64,000 nucleotides of DNA from an uncultured Marvinbryantia sp. GTDB lineage: Bacteria; Bacillota; Clostridia; Lachnospirales; Lachnospiraceae. The stretch is taken from positions 62,001-126,000 of the forward strand of contig NZ_CAJKOX010000008.1 of assembly GCF_905201705.1 (NCBI RefSeq), read 5' to 3'. Positions 33,632 through 42,708 of this stretch are shown here, in pieces. Under the pieces are notes generated by a model. It was not told the DNA's origin and ran no database searches. It was given only the letters and a program-made list of their open reading frames with translations. The translations under genes and the position numbers were made by a program. Positions within the stretch are counted from its first letter, which is position 1; the number at the start of each line of letters is the position of its first letter.

Positions 33632-35176
33632 ATGAAGGTAAGAAAGATGAAAAAATTAGCGGCGGCAGTGGCAGTTGCCGCAGCCGTAATGGCGGCAGGG
33701 ACGGCGGCTTCCGCGGCGGGAACCATGACGATCGGCGTGACCAGCTTTGCAGATACGCTGGAGCCGACGGAGCAGTACTTCAGCTGGGTAATTTCCCGTT
33801 ACGGCGTCGGACAGGGTCTGACAAAATTTGATGCGGAGGGCAACATGGTTCCGTGTCTGGCGACAGAGTGGAGCAACAGCGAGGACGGAAAAACATGGAC
33901 CTTCACCATCCGTGAAGGCGTAAAATTCTCCAACGGCAACGATATGACGCCGGAGCTGGTGAAGGCTTCCCTGGAGAGGACCTTTGAAATGTCCAACCGT
34001 GTGCCGGAATTCTTCGATGTGGCAAGCGTTGAGGTGGATGGACAGAACCTGATTTTCAATCTGAACAGAGCAAACGCAAACATGGCAGGCTGCCTTGCGG
34101 ACCCGCTGTTCCTGATCATGGACACCAGCATTGACAATTCCAATATTGCCATGTCCGGTCCTGTCTGCACTGGTCCTTATGCTTTCCAGTCCTTCGACCC
34201 GGCGGGTGATACGGTTGTGGTGCGCAACGAGTATTACTGGGAAGGCGAGGTTCCGAACGACAGCGTGACGCTGCGCATCATCGGCGACCAGACGACCCGT
34301 TCGATGGCGCTTCAGTCCGGCGAGATCGACGTGGCATATAATCTGAAGACAGAAAACGTATTCGAATTTGACGGCAACGATGCCTACACCATCCAGTCTT
34401 TGGAATCCCTGCGCTCCACCTATGCATTTATGAACCAGAACGGTGCACTGGGCGATCTGGCACTCCGTCAGGCGCTGCTGCGCGGTCTTGACAAGGAAAC
34501 CTACACAAGCGTACTTCTGGAGGGTGGCGCTACCCCGGCAAAGGCTCCGGTTCCGCCGACACTGGATTACGGTTATGACGAACTGAACGACGCCAATGCT
34601 TATGACCCGGAGGGCGCAAAGCAGCTTCTGGCGGACGCCGGTTACGTGGACAGCAATGGGGACGGCTATGTGGAGACGCCGGAGGGCGAGCCGCTGGAGC
34701 TGACCTTCGTATACTATGACAGCCGTGCGGAGCTGGGCGTTTACGCGCAGGCGGCACAGGCGAGCCTGAAGGAAATCGGTATCAATATCAAGCTTGATTG
34801 TGTATCTTATGAAACGATGCTTGACCGCCGCGATTCCGGACAGTATGATCTTCTGATCTGGAACGTGCTGGTTGCAAATACCGGTGACCCGGAGAACTAT
34901 CTGCGTGAGAACTGGTACAGCAGCTCTGCAAACAATACGGCGGGCTATGCGAACGCGGACGTTGACGCATGGCTGGATGAGCTGGCGGCGACAATGGATG
35001 CCGATGCCAGAAGGGAACTGATCGTGAAGATACAGCAGGCGATTATGGACGACGCGGCAACCGTATTCTTCGGATATGAGAATACCTTCCTGATTTCCAA
35101 ATCTTCTGTGGAAGGACTGGTTATGTATCCGATGGATTACTACTGGGTAACGGCGGATATGAAAATGGCGGAATAA
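33632..35176 (+). CDS. Nickel/peptide-type ABC substrate-binding protein (family 5)
   Basis: A 514-residue SBP_bac_5 protein with a signal peptide (basic MKVRKMKKLAAA, then hydrophobic, ending ASAAGT) and no lipobox Cys. It has YGVGQGLTKFDAEGNMVPCL, CTGPYAFQSFDPAG and LLADAGYVDSNGDGYVE. It resembles NikA and peptide binders. Cobalamin control suggests cobalt, a cobalt chelate or a corrinoid-related ligand rather than peptides; this is inference. Confidence 0.9.
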   Translation: MKVRKMKKLAAAVAVAAAVMAAGTAASAAGTMTIGVTSFADTLEPTEQYFSWVISRYGVGQGLTKFDAEGNMVPCLATEWSNSEDGKTWTFTIREGVKFSNGNDMTPELVKASLERTFEMSNRVPEFFDVASVEVDGQNLIFNLNRANANMAGCLADPLFLIMDTSIDNSNIAMSGPVCTGPYAFQSFDPAGDTVVVRNEYYWEGEVPNDSVTLRIIGDQTTRSMALQSGEIDVAYNLKTENVFEFDGNDAYTIQSLESLRSTYAFMNQNGALGDLALRQALLRGLDKETYTSVLLEGGATPAKAPVPPTLDYGYDELNDANAYDPEGAKQLLADAGYVDSNGDGYVETPEGEPLELTFVYYDSRAELGVYAQAAQASLKEIGINIKLDCVSYETMLDRRDSGQYDLLIWNVLVANTGDPENYLRENWYSSSANNTAGYANADVDAWLDELAATMDADARRELIVKIQQAIMDDAATVFFGYENTFLISKSSVEGLVMYPMDYYWVTADMKMAE

Positions 35177-35205
35177 ACGCGGCGCGCATCAAAGGAGCGG
35201 AAACT

Positions 35206-35994
35206 ATGCTGGAAATTAAGGATTTGGCAGTTCAGTATGGGAAACAGCCGCCCACCATCGAGCATTTCAACCTTTCCATGAAGAAAGGGGAGATCATCAG
35301 CGTGGTGGGAGAGAGCGGAAGCGGAAAAACGACGGTTATCCGTGCGGTCCTCGGCGCACTTGCCGGGGGCGGCCGGGTGACGCAGGGCGATATTACGTTT
35401 CACGGGGAATCCCTTCTGAAGTATTCGAGAGAGGAATGGCGGAAGCTGCGCGGCACAAAGATGTCCATGATCTTCCAGGACTGCGGCGGGACATTGAATC
35501 CCATCCGCAAAATTGGCAGTCAGTATGTGGAATATATCTGTGCGCACAGCAATCAGTCGAAAAAAGAGGCGTGGAAGCTTGGAACTTCCATGCTGGAGAA
35601 AATGCGCCTGCCGGAGGCGGAAAACATTATGAACAGTTATCCGCACCAGCTTTCGGGCGGTATGCGGCAGCGCGTCGGCATCGCTATGGCAATGACCTTT
35701 GATCCGGAGCTGCTGCTGGCGGATGAGCCGACCAGCGCGCTGGACGTGACGACGCAGGCGCAGATCGTGCGGCAAATGATGGAGCTGCGGGAGAAATCGC
35801 AGACGGGCATTATCATTGTTACCCACAACCTGGGTGTGGCGGCATATATGGCGGATAAGCTGATCGTTATGCAGTACGGCAAGGTAGTGGACGCGGGCAC
35901 GCGCGATGAGGTGATGAATCACCCGACAAATGATTATACGAAGAGGCTGCTGGCGGCAGTACCGGAAATGGAGGGAGAACGGTTTGTTTCATGA
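35206..35994 (+). CDS. ABC ATPase of the NikD/DppD family
   Basis: A 262-residue ATPase: Walker A GESGSGKTT, signature LSGGMRQRVGIAMAM, Walker B LLLADEPTSALDV and switch His in VTHNLG. It lacks the long C-terminal Fe-S-like extension of some peptide ATPases. It partners with the next gene product. Confidence 0.93.
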   Translation: MLEIKDLAVQYGKQPPTIEHFNLSMKKGEIISVVGESGSGKTTVIRAVLGALAGGGRVTQGDITFHGESLLKYSREEWRKLRGTKMSMIFQDCGGTLNPIRKIGSQYVEYICAHSNQSKKEAWKLGTSMLEKMRLPEAENIMNSYPHQLSGGMRQRVGIAMAMTFDPELLLADEPTSALDVTTQAQIVRQMMELREKSQTGIIIVTHNLGVAAYMADKLIVMQYGKVVDAGTRDEVMNHPTNDYTKRLLAAVPEMEGERFVS

Positions 35995-36970
35995 AGCAGA
36001 TGTTGTGATGAAAGCAGAGCACATTGTAAAACAGTTTCCCGCCTCCCGCGGCCGGACGCTGACGGCGTGCAATGATGTGAATTTAACAGTGTATAAGGGA
36101 AAAACGCTCGGCATCGTGGGAGAGAGCGGCTGCGGAAAGTCCACCTTCGTGCGGATGGTGCTGTCGCTGGATGACCCGACGCAGGGAAAGATCCTCTATC
36201 ATGACCGGGACATGGCAGCGATGACGAAGAAGGAGCGCTGGGAAAACCGGCAGAATATCCAGATGGTATTCCAGGACCCGCTGGCGTCCTTTAATCCCAA
36301 GATGAAGATTATTGATATTCTGACGGAGCCGCTGATGAATTTCGGAAAGCTGAAGCGGAGCCAGAAGGAGGAAAAGGCGCGCGAACTTCTGGAAATGGTG
36401 GAGCTGCCGGCGGACTTTATGTACCGCTATCCGCACAATATGAGCGGCGGACAGCGGCAGAGAGTCAGCATTGCACGCGCACTGTCGCTGGAGCCGGAGA
36501 TTCTGGTGTGCGACGAGGCGACGTCGGCGCTGGACGTTTCCATCCAGAAAACGATTATTGAGCTGCTGGTGCGTCTGCAGAAAGAAAAAAATGTCAGCAT
36601 GATTTTTATCTGTCATGACCTGGCGCTGATTCAGTCGTTTGCGCATCAGATTGCCGTGATGTACCTGGGACATATTGTGGAGGTGATTCCGGGCGAGGAT
36701 GTAGCGACGAAGACGGTGCATCCGTACACGCAGGCGCTGCTGGGCGCGCAGTTTTCCATCCACATGGACCCGAATAAAAAGATTGAGAGTATTGAGAGCG
36801 AGGCGCCAAGCCCGCTGGACGTTCCGAAGGGCTGTCCTTTTGCAGACCGCTGCGAACACTGCATGGAAAAATGCCGGTCGCAGAAGCCGGTGCTGCAGGA
36901 AATTGCGCCGGGGCATGAGGCGGCGTGCCATTATGTGGCACAGCAGCAGGCGCACGCGGATGAGAAATAA
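35984..36970 (+). CDS. ABC ATPase of the NikE/DppF family
   Basis: A 328-residue ATPase: Walker A GESGCGKST, signature MSGGQRQRVSIARAL, Walker B ILVCDEATSALDV, and a C-terminal oligopeptide-type domain with cysteines (GCPFADRCEHCMEKC). The best start is TTG 35984, six bases after GGAGGGAG and overlapping the previous gene by 11 bases; ATG 36008 has no ribosome binding site. Walker B has DEA for the usual DEP. Confidence 0.9.
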   Translation: MFHEADVVMKAEHIVKQFPASRGRTLTACNDVNLTVYKGKTLGIVGESGCGKSTFVRMVLSLDDPTQGKILYHDRDMAAMTKKERWENRQNIQMVFQDPLASFNPKMKIIDILTEPLMNFGKLKRSQKEEKARELLEMVELPADFMYRYPHNMSGGQRQRVSIARALSLEPEILVCDEATSALDVSIQKTIIELLVRLQKEKNVSMIFICHDLALIQSFAHQIAVMYLGHIVEVIPGEDVATKTVHPYTQALLGAQFSIHMDPNKKIESIESEAPSPLDVPKGCPFADRCEHCMEKCRSQKPVLQEIAPGHEAACHYVAQQQAHADEK

Positions 36971-37019
36971 TGGGGACTTTTGCCCCCGACATCATATTAT
37001 AGATAGAAGGGCAGACGAT

Positions 37020-38258
37020 ATGAGAAAAAGAAGGTTTGCGGTATTTGGGATCATGCTCTGCTTTATGCTTCTGTTCTGCGCGGGCGCGCAGGCGGAGGAA
37101 GCGCAGGAGGATGGCACAGAGACGATGAAAATCGGCGTGGTCGTATATGACCCGGACAGCGCGGAAATGGGTATGTTCAGTAATTATTACCGTGATTATA
37201 TCCAGGAGGGTTTCCCTGTGCAGTTTTTCTTCTCAGGAGCGGTTGCGACAGCGGAGGAGGAAAATCAGTTTATCGAAGCGGCAAAGGAGCAGGGAGCAGA
37301 GGGGATCATTTCCTTCTGCGGTTATGATCTGGAGAGCACACTGGCGGTGTGCGCGGAAAATGAGCTGTATTATGTACTCGGATCAGGTATTGTTACGGAT
37401 GAGGCATTTGACGCGGTGAAGGATGATCCGTGGTTTCTCGGTTCGGTAGGACCGAACCCGGAGGAGGTGTACCAGACGGGTATTAATATGGCGGAGTATT
37501 TTCTGGAGAAGGGCGCGAAGTCTTACGTGATCATGACGGGCGGCGCGTCCAGGGGAAATGCCACTCACGCATCCCGTGTGGAGGCAATGCTGGAGACATT
37601 TTCCGAACAGGCGGGGCTTGTGCTGGACGGCGAGGCGGCAGAGCTTGCGGCGTCGGCGGAAAATACCACGCTGATGAGCGCGGACGGCAGCGTTTCGGTT
37701 ACGCTGGTGCCGGACTATACGGAAAACGGCGCCGGTCTTCAAAATCTGGAGGCGGCATTTGCGGCCGGGGACTGCGATGCGCTGCTGAGCGCTTTCCACG
37801 CGTCTACATATCTCGATAAGATTGCAGAAAAGGAAGCGGCGCAGGAAAGGAATATTATGGTGGGTGCGATCGACAGCTTCACCGAGGCGAATTTTGAGGC
37901 GATAAAGGAGAAGGATGCTTTTGGAAATGCGCCGATCGATTACGTGGAGGGCAAGTATGCTTCCATGGCGGGACCTGCCTTTGCAATGATGTACAATGCT
38001 GTTTCCGGGTACCCGGAGTCGAACTCGCAGGACGGCAAAGCGATCCGCCTGTATCAGGGCTTCTGGAAGGCACAGAGCCGCGAGGAATACATCGAGCTTT
38101 ACGGCTACACCACCGGCATTTATGAGAACGCCTATAGCTGCGAGGATCTGATGCAGGTGATCAGGGTGTTCAGTGACGATGCGTCGCCGGAAGCGCTTAA
38201 GGAGCTGACAGAGGCGTACACCGTGGAGGATGTGAAGGCGAGGATTCTGGAAAGCTGA
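37020..38258 (+). CDS. Second periplasmic-binding-type protein of the B12-controlled operon
   Basis: A 412-residue secreted protein with a signal peptide (MRKRRFAVFGIMLCFMLLF, ending AQAEEA). The body resembles Peripla_BP_4/BMP-type binding proteins: MKIGVVVYDPDSAEMGMF, EGIISFCGYDLESTLAVCA and KGAKSYVIMTGGASRGNATH. It is unlike the SBP_bac_5 protein encoded in the same operon, so the operon has two unrelated binding proteins. Ligand unknown. Confidence 0.75.
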   Translation: MRKRRFAVFGIMLCFMLLFCAGAQAEEAQEDGTETMKIGVVVYDPDSAEMGMFSNYYRDYIQEGFPVQFFFSGAVATAEEENQFIEAAKEQGAEGIISFCGYDLESTLAVCAENELYYVLGSGIVTDEAFDAVKDDPWFLGSVGPNPEEVYQTGINMAEYFLEKGAKSYVIMTGGASRGNATHASRVEAMLETFSEQAGLVLDGEAAELAASAENTTLMSADGSVSVTLVPDYTENGAGLQNLEAAFAAGDCDALLSAFHASTYLDKIAEKEAAQERNIMVGAIDSFTEANFEAIKEKDAFGNAPIDYVEGKYASMAGPAFAMMYNAVSGYPESNSQDGKAIRLYQGFWKAQSREEYIELYGYTTGIYENAYSCEDLMQVIRVFSDDASPEALKELTEAYTVEDVKARILES

Positions 38259-38270
38259 AAGTGAAGGAAG

Positions 38271-38297
38271 GTTACTGCGAACAGAGTGAACAGTAAC
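38271..38297 (+). repeat. Extragenic palindromic repeat, copy 2
   Basis: A 27-bp palindrome with GTTACTG (38271-38277) and CAGTAAC (38291-38297) arms. It differs from the copy at 42497-42523 at only two central positions. It lies 12 bases after a stop codon. Confidence 0.7.
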
Positions 38298-38352
38298 ATG
38301 TTGGTTAAGCGCGAAGGTCAGCTGAGAGTTGCTGGCGCGAGCGGAAAATGTA

Positions 38353-38395
38353 TGGGCGGCTGTGTCCGGGTGGATGCGGCCGCCTGTTTTAACAT
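38353..38395 (+). terminator. Terminator-like hairpin before the M14 gene
   Basis: GGGCGGC near 38354 pairs with GCCGCC near 38380, followed by TGTTTT. It should partly reduce transcription into the metallo-acylase gene. Confidence 0.5.
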
Positions 38396-38407
38396 GGAGG
38401 AATGCAT

Positions 38408-39373
38408 ATGAGAATAGGAAATCTGGAAGCCTGCCCGGGCGAGAAGAAGGCGGGCTGGATCCCGGTGGACGGCACGCCGTATCGTCTGCCGGTGACAATG
38501 ATTTGTGGAGGCGACGGAAAAACGACGCTGATCACGGCGGGCGTCCACAGCGGGGAGCATGTGGGCGTGCAGGCGGTGATGGAGCTGGCGGAGGAGCTGC
38601 GGCCGGAGGATATTGGCGGGACGGTAATCCTTGTTCCGATCGTGAATGTGAGCGGCTATGGGCAGCGCGGCACGAGCATGGTCTGGGAGGATGGAAAGAA
38701 TTTAAACCGGGAATTTCCGGGAAACAGGGAAGGTACAACGGCAGAGAAAATCTGCCGGACCGTGACGGATGTTTTATTTCCGGCAGCGGATTATTATATC
38801 GACCTGCACAGCGGAGATTATTTTGAAGAACTGCATCCGTATGTGTATTATGTGGGACCGGTAAAGGAACAGGTGCGCGCGGCGGCGCAGGCGATGGCGG
38901 CATGTGTGGATACAGAGTATGTTGTGGAATCGCAGGTCACGACCGGAGGTGCTTATAATTATGCAAGCGCAGCGGGGATTCCATCGATCCTTCTGGAGCG
39001 CGGCGGCAGAGGGCTGTGGAGCCGTGCGGAGGTGGAGGCAGACAAAGCGGATGTGAGAAACGTACTGCATCATCTATACGGCGGAGCGGGAATGTCAGAC
39101 GGTATGCGGACGGAAGAGGCTCTGCATGAAGCCGGGAAGCAGACGCTTCTGACAGACGTCCGTTACATAGATGCACCCTGCGGCGGATGCTGGTACCCGT
39201 TCTTTTCTGCAGGTGATATCTGTGAGAAGAGCGCGGTTCTCGGTGAGATCCGCGATTATTTTGGAAATGTCATCCATATCTGCCGTGCGGCGGAGCGCTG
39301 CGTGATTTTATACCAGACGGTCAGTCTCAATCTGCCGAAAGGAAGTCCGATGGTGGCTTATGGAGTGATCTGA
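38408..39373 (+). CDS. AstE/AspA-type zinc acylase (M14 superfamily)
   Basis: A 321-residue cytoplasmic enzyme. Zinc ligands are His47 and Glu50 (GVHSGEHVG) and His134 (DLHSGD). Substrate-binding NLNREFPG (98-105) and a likely general base Glu197 (ILLERGG) are present. This family cleaves N-acyl amino acids or related amides (succinylglutamate, N-acetylaspartate). GGAGG precedes ATG 38408 by seven bases. As the last gene of the B12-controlled operon it may free a metal or corrinoid from an imported conjugate; that role is inference. Confidence 0.83.
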   Translation: MRIGNLEACPGEKKAGWIPVDGTPYRLPVTMICGGDGKTTLITAGVHSGEHVGVQAVMELAEELRPEDIGGTVILVPIVNVSGYGQRGTSMVWEDGKNLNREFPGNREGTTAEKICRTVTDVLFPAADYYIDLHSGDYFEELHPYVYYVGPVKEQVRAAAQAMAACVDTEYVVESQVTTGGAYNYASAAGIPSILLERGGRGLWSRAEVEADKADVRNVLHHLYGGAGMSDGMRTEEALHEAGKQTLLTDVRYIDAPCGGCWYPFFSAGDICEKSAVLGEIRDYFGNVIHICRAAERCVILYQTVSLNLPKGSPMVAYGVI

Positions 39374-39375
39374 CT

Positions 39376-39402
39376 ATGGGCGGCTTTGTCCGCCTGTTTT
39401 TT
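39376..39402 (+). terminator. Terminator of the B12-controlled operon
   Basis: A GGCGG/CCGCC stem with loop CTTTGT is followed by TGTTTTTTT, just after the M14 stop codon. Confidence 0.75.
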
Positions 39403-39455
39403 TGTGCACAAAAATCGGGAAATTGTGCGCAAAAAATAAAATACGGGGATTTTTC

Positions 39456-39484
39456 TTGTAGTTTTCCTTCAGACATGATATGTA
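39456..39484 (+). promoter_or_regulatory. Possible promoter of the STAND gene
   Basis: TTGTAG (39456-39461), 17 bp, TATGTA (39479-39484). A weak match, about 60 bases before the start codon. Confidence 0.35.
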
Positions 39485-39545
39485 AATGTTAATAGAATCG
39501 AAGCAGGCAGGGAGATATCATGCTGCCAGGATCAGGAGGATTTTT

Positions 39546-42515
39546 ATGGGCAAAATGCTGCTTTCTCTGAAAAATATATACCGTTTGTTTGCGGTACAGG
39601 ATTTTCCGGTGTACTCGGAGGCGGTGTTCAGCGAGAAGAACCGGCGCGGGCTGACGCTTGTAAAGTTCTGGCAGACCTATCTGGCGGAAGATTTTCGTAC
39701 CGGACAATACGGAAAAATGATCTGGCGTTCTGAGGGAAAACGGAATCGCCACATTTCCACGGTGATCAACCGCACCGGCACCCGGCCCGCTTACGGTAAT
39801 TACGAGGAGGAATGTGTCAGACTTCTTACGCCCCGGGCCTTAAAGCGTCAGCAGGAGCTTTTCGTGGATTTTCTTAAAGAAAGAGAATTTTCCCGGAAAG
39901 CTTTTTTGTGGAAGCTGAAAGCGTATCTGAACTGCCTGGAGGAGGATCCGTATTTCGACCAGGAATTGAGCCGGTACTTTCAAAGCTTTTATAAAAGCAT
40001 TGAGGAAACGGGGATGGATGAGGAGCGTGGCTTACAGTACAGCGCATGGATGCTGACGCTGCTCACCGTATTTGCTCTGGCAGGGAGCCGGATGGGAAGG
40101 CTTAGAGAACAGACCTGCCTCGCCTCTTTTTCTGCGGAGACAGTGGAAGTGGAGCAGCTTTCTGAAAAAAGAAAAAAGTATATCAGATTTCTGACAAAGC
40201 AGACGGGAGAGCTGGGAAGGAGTCCTCTGCCGAGTCAGCATTTCTTTGGGCGGGAGCAGGAATTATTCGAACTCCGACAGATGGCGCTCACCGGCGGTCA
40301 CTATCTTATTTCCGGTATGGGAGGCATCGGCAAGACAGAGCTGCTGCGTCAGCTTTTGCGTCTTTGCGCGGAGGAGAATCTCTGCGATATGGCGGCCCTC
40401 ATTTCCTGGGAAAACAGCATGGCGATGAGCTTTGTCGCCGCCTTTGCAGAAACAGGACATACGGATCTGAACAAAAACTTTAAGGAAATATTAGCGCGTA
40501 TCCGTCTTCTTGAAAATAAACGCGTGCTGATCTTTATTGATAATATAGACCACACTGCCGCAAAGGATCAGGGAGTGAAGGAGCTTTGCAGTCTGCCCGC
40601 AACGATCTTTGCAACCTCCCGGGTGAGGGAGCTGCCCGGATTCACCACTTTCGAGATCAAAAGTCTCAGCGCCGAGGCCGGCAGTCTGATCTTCCGGGAT
40701 CATTACGGAAAAATACTGACGAAGGAAAGCCAGGTGGCGCTTCTGCAGATGCTGGAGCATGAGGGGAGCCGGCACCCGCTGACGCTGCGCTTCTTAGGCA
40801 GGACCGCCGGTTCCGGGAACTGGAGTCCGGAAGAGCTGAGAGATCGGTTTATGAGAGGCAGCGCGCTGGCTTTCCGGGAGGAAAAGGCGGCGTCGGTGTT
40901 TCTTAGACAGGTTTATGAGCGCGTGTATCAGCTCGATCATTTAAGCGGGAAGGACCGGCAGGTACTGGATATCTACACGAGATTACCCTACCGTGCTTAT
41001 TCCGGAAGCTTTCTGTGGAAATACTTTATGGAACAGACGGAAAGCGCGGCACAGATAGAAAGACGGCTCGGGATGCTGTGCTGGCAGGGGTTCCTTGAAA
41101 AATCAGAAAATGGATTTTCCATGCACCCCTTTATAGCAGAGTGCCTGGAAAACCGCGGACCGGGACGGAAGGAATGCTTCTTTGAGCGGGTACTGGAACA
41201 GATGACGGCTCTTTTGGAGGGAACGGAAGGCCAGGGAGAGACATGTCCGGATGTTTTAACAAAGTATCTTGAGGGCGGGATGCTTGCGGATGCGTTTGCA
41301 AAGGTACCTCAGATCGGAGAAATCTGCCGCATTTTATTGTATTATGAGAAGAAAATGCAGACCGGCAGACGCTCCCGGCGTCAGATTGGAATTTTGCTGC
41401 TGGCTATCGAAGCGGTCGGTCGGATATACGGATTTTCCGGGGATATGTTCCGGCGGCTTGCACGTTTCCGGCAGGAATACCCGGATCTGCCTTTTGCATG
41501 GCGGCTCCGGTGCCTGATCCTGGAGGCATATGATCTTAGAGCGTCGGCAGAGGAATATGAACAAATATTCGCAGAGCTTGAAGCGGATGCTGCAAATGCC
41601 GGGCAGGGGAAAGAGTTGGCGGAGTATTTTTATGTGGCTTATATCAGGACGCTGATCCACGATGGAAAATTTAATAAGGCTCTGGAACAGTGCAGAGTAT
41701 TCTGGGAAAAGATACAGGATGCAGGACTGAAATTGGAAATCTCACGTTATATCATAAAGATTCTTCTGGAGAAGAACGATTTCGAAGAGATCCCCTGCTG
41801 GATAAAGAGGAGCGAGAGCCTTTTGCCGCCGGAGCCGGATGCGGAGATGGTCAGAGAGGTTCTCATGCAAAAGGGCCGCTATTATTTTTTTACAGAACAG
41901 TGGGAGATGTTCCGGAAAGCGCAGGAGGAGCTTTGCGCGGGCATCGGGGAGGAGGATATTCTCTGGCAGTATCAGTTCTTTTACTGGAGGGGAATGGCTG
42001 AGCTTACCAGAGCGCAGGATGAGAGCGCGGTTGCATCCCTGGAAGCTGCGCGGGAGTACGCCCGCGCTTATTACGGGGAAAATCATACGGAGACGGCATA
42101 TGTAAGCTATGCCCTGGGATTTTCTCTCTGCCGTATGGAGCAGTATGAAAAAGCTCTTTTCTATACGGAGGAAGCTCTGTCTATTTATGAACGGTATACG
42201 GCGACAAAGGGTATGGTCCGGCGCGCAAAAAATAATGTCGGTCATTTGAAAATGAAAATGGGAAAGCTTGCGGAGGCGCGCGTATACCTTACAGAAGTGT
42301 ACGGGGAGCTGATCTCGGATATAGAGAACCGCGACATCCCGATTACTGCGCAGGTCTGCGATAATCTGGCACGGATCTTTCATGAGCTCGGGGACCGGGA
42401 AGAGGAACGGCGCTGGCTTACGGAGGCTGTCGGCTATATGGAGCAGGCATTTGGAACGGAGCATGAGATGACGAGGGAGGCAAAGGAGCGTCTGCAGTTA
42501 CTGAGAACGGAGTGA
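39546..42515 (+). CDS. STAND-class NTPase with TPR repeats (NB-ARC type)
   Basis: A 989-residue cytoplasmic protein in three parts. Residues 1-225 are an unrecognised helical N-terminus. The central NTPase has Walker A GMGGIGKTE (257-265), Walker B VLIFIDNID (327-335), an ATSR block (356-359) and an SRHPLTLRFLGR segment like GLPL, followed by a winged-helix-like region. The C-terminal third is helical repeats of TPR type (ETAYVSYALGFSLCRMEQYE). Such switches oligomerise on ligand detection and act in signalling or defence. AGGAGG precedes ATG 39546. The last 19 bases of the gene belong to a palindromic repeat. No effector domain is visible. Confidence 0.8.
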   Translation: MGKMLLSLKNIYRLFAVQDFPVYSEAVFSEKNRRGLTLVKFWQTYLAEDFRTGQYGKMIWRSEGKRNRHISTVINRTGTRPAYGNYEEECVRLLTPRALKRQQELFVDFLKEREFSRKAFLWKLKAYLNCLEEDPYFDQELSRYFQSFYKSIEETGMDEERGLQYSAWMLTLLTVFALAGSRMGRLREQTCLASFSAETVEVEQLSEKRKKYIRFLTKQTGELGRSPLPSQHFFGREQELFELRQMALTGGHYLISGMGGIGKTELLRQLLRLCAEENLCDMAALISWENSMAMSFVAAFAETGHTDLNKNFKEILARIRLLENKRVLIFIDNIDHTAAKDQGVKELCSLPATIFATSRVRELPGFTTFEIKSLSAEAGSLIFRDHYGKILTKESQVALLQMLEHEGSRHPLTLRFLGRTAGSGNWSPEELRDRFMRGSALAFREEKAASVFLRQVYERVYQLDHLSGKDRQVLDIYTRLPYRAYSGSFLWKYFMEQTESAAQIERRLGMLCWQGFLEKSENGFSMHPFIAECLENRGPGRKECFFERVLEQMTALLEGTEGQGETCPDVLTKYLEGGMLADAFAKVPQIGEICRILLYYEKKMQTGRRSRRQIGILLLAIEAVGRIYGFSGDMFRRLARFRQEYPDLPFAWRLRCLILEAYDLRASAEEYEQIFAELEADAANAGQGKELAEYFYVAYIRTLIHDGKFNKALEQCRVFWEKIQDAGLKLEISRYIIKILLEKNDFEEIPCWIKRSESLLPPEPDAEMVREVLMQKGRYYFFTEQWEMFRKAQEELCAGIGEEDILWQYQFFYWRGMAELTRAQDESAVASLEAAREYARAYYGENHTETAYVSYALGFSLCRMEQYEKALFYTEEALSIYERYTATKGMVRRAKNNVGHLKMKMGKLAEARVYLTEVYGELISDIENRDIPITAQVCDNLARIFHELGDREEERRWLTEAVGYMEQAFGTEHEMTREAKERLQLLRTE

Positions 42516-42523
42516 ACAGTAAC
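42497..42523 (+). repeat. Extragenic palindromic repeat, copy 3
   Basis: A 27-bp palindrome with the same GTTACTG/CAGTAAC arms as copy 2. It overlaps the end of the STAND gene, supplying its last codons and stop, which suggests the repeat moved into the 3' end of the gene. Confidence 0.7.
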
Positions 42524-42607
42524 CGGCTGGAAGAGTGCCCGGAGGGATAAAAGCGTACACAAAAGACGCAGGTTTGTGCACAAAAAGAACGAAGTACACG
42601 CAGGCAA

Positions 42608-42665
42608 TAGGAAAAGTGCCGGAAGTATGGTATTTATAAAGAACTGGCAGCCAGAGAAGCGCCAG
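42608..42665 (+). promoter_or_regulatory. Duplicated promoter and 5' hairpin, copy A
   Basis: TAGGAA (42608-42613), 17 bp, TATTTA (42631-42636), then a hairpin CTGGC/GCCAG (42644-42648 with 42661-42665). The sequence from about 42580 to the start codon is similar to 46515-46637 before the WG-repeat gene. The hairpin sits at the predicted 5' end of the mRNA. Confidence 0.6.
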
Positions 42666-42708
42666 CTTCGAATGCCATAAAAGCAGGATAACAGGAGGAA
42701 AGAGAAAC

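Noticed and set aside
39546..42515. Avs-type antiphage STAND protein
   Set aside because: No nuclease, TIR or other effector is visible at the N-terminus and no other defence gene is nearby, so the label is not supported.
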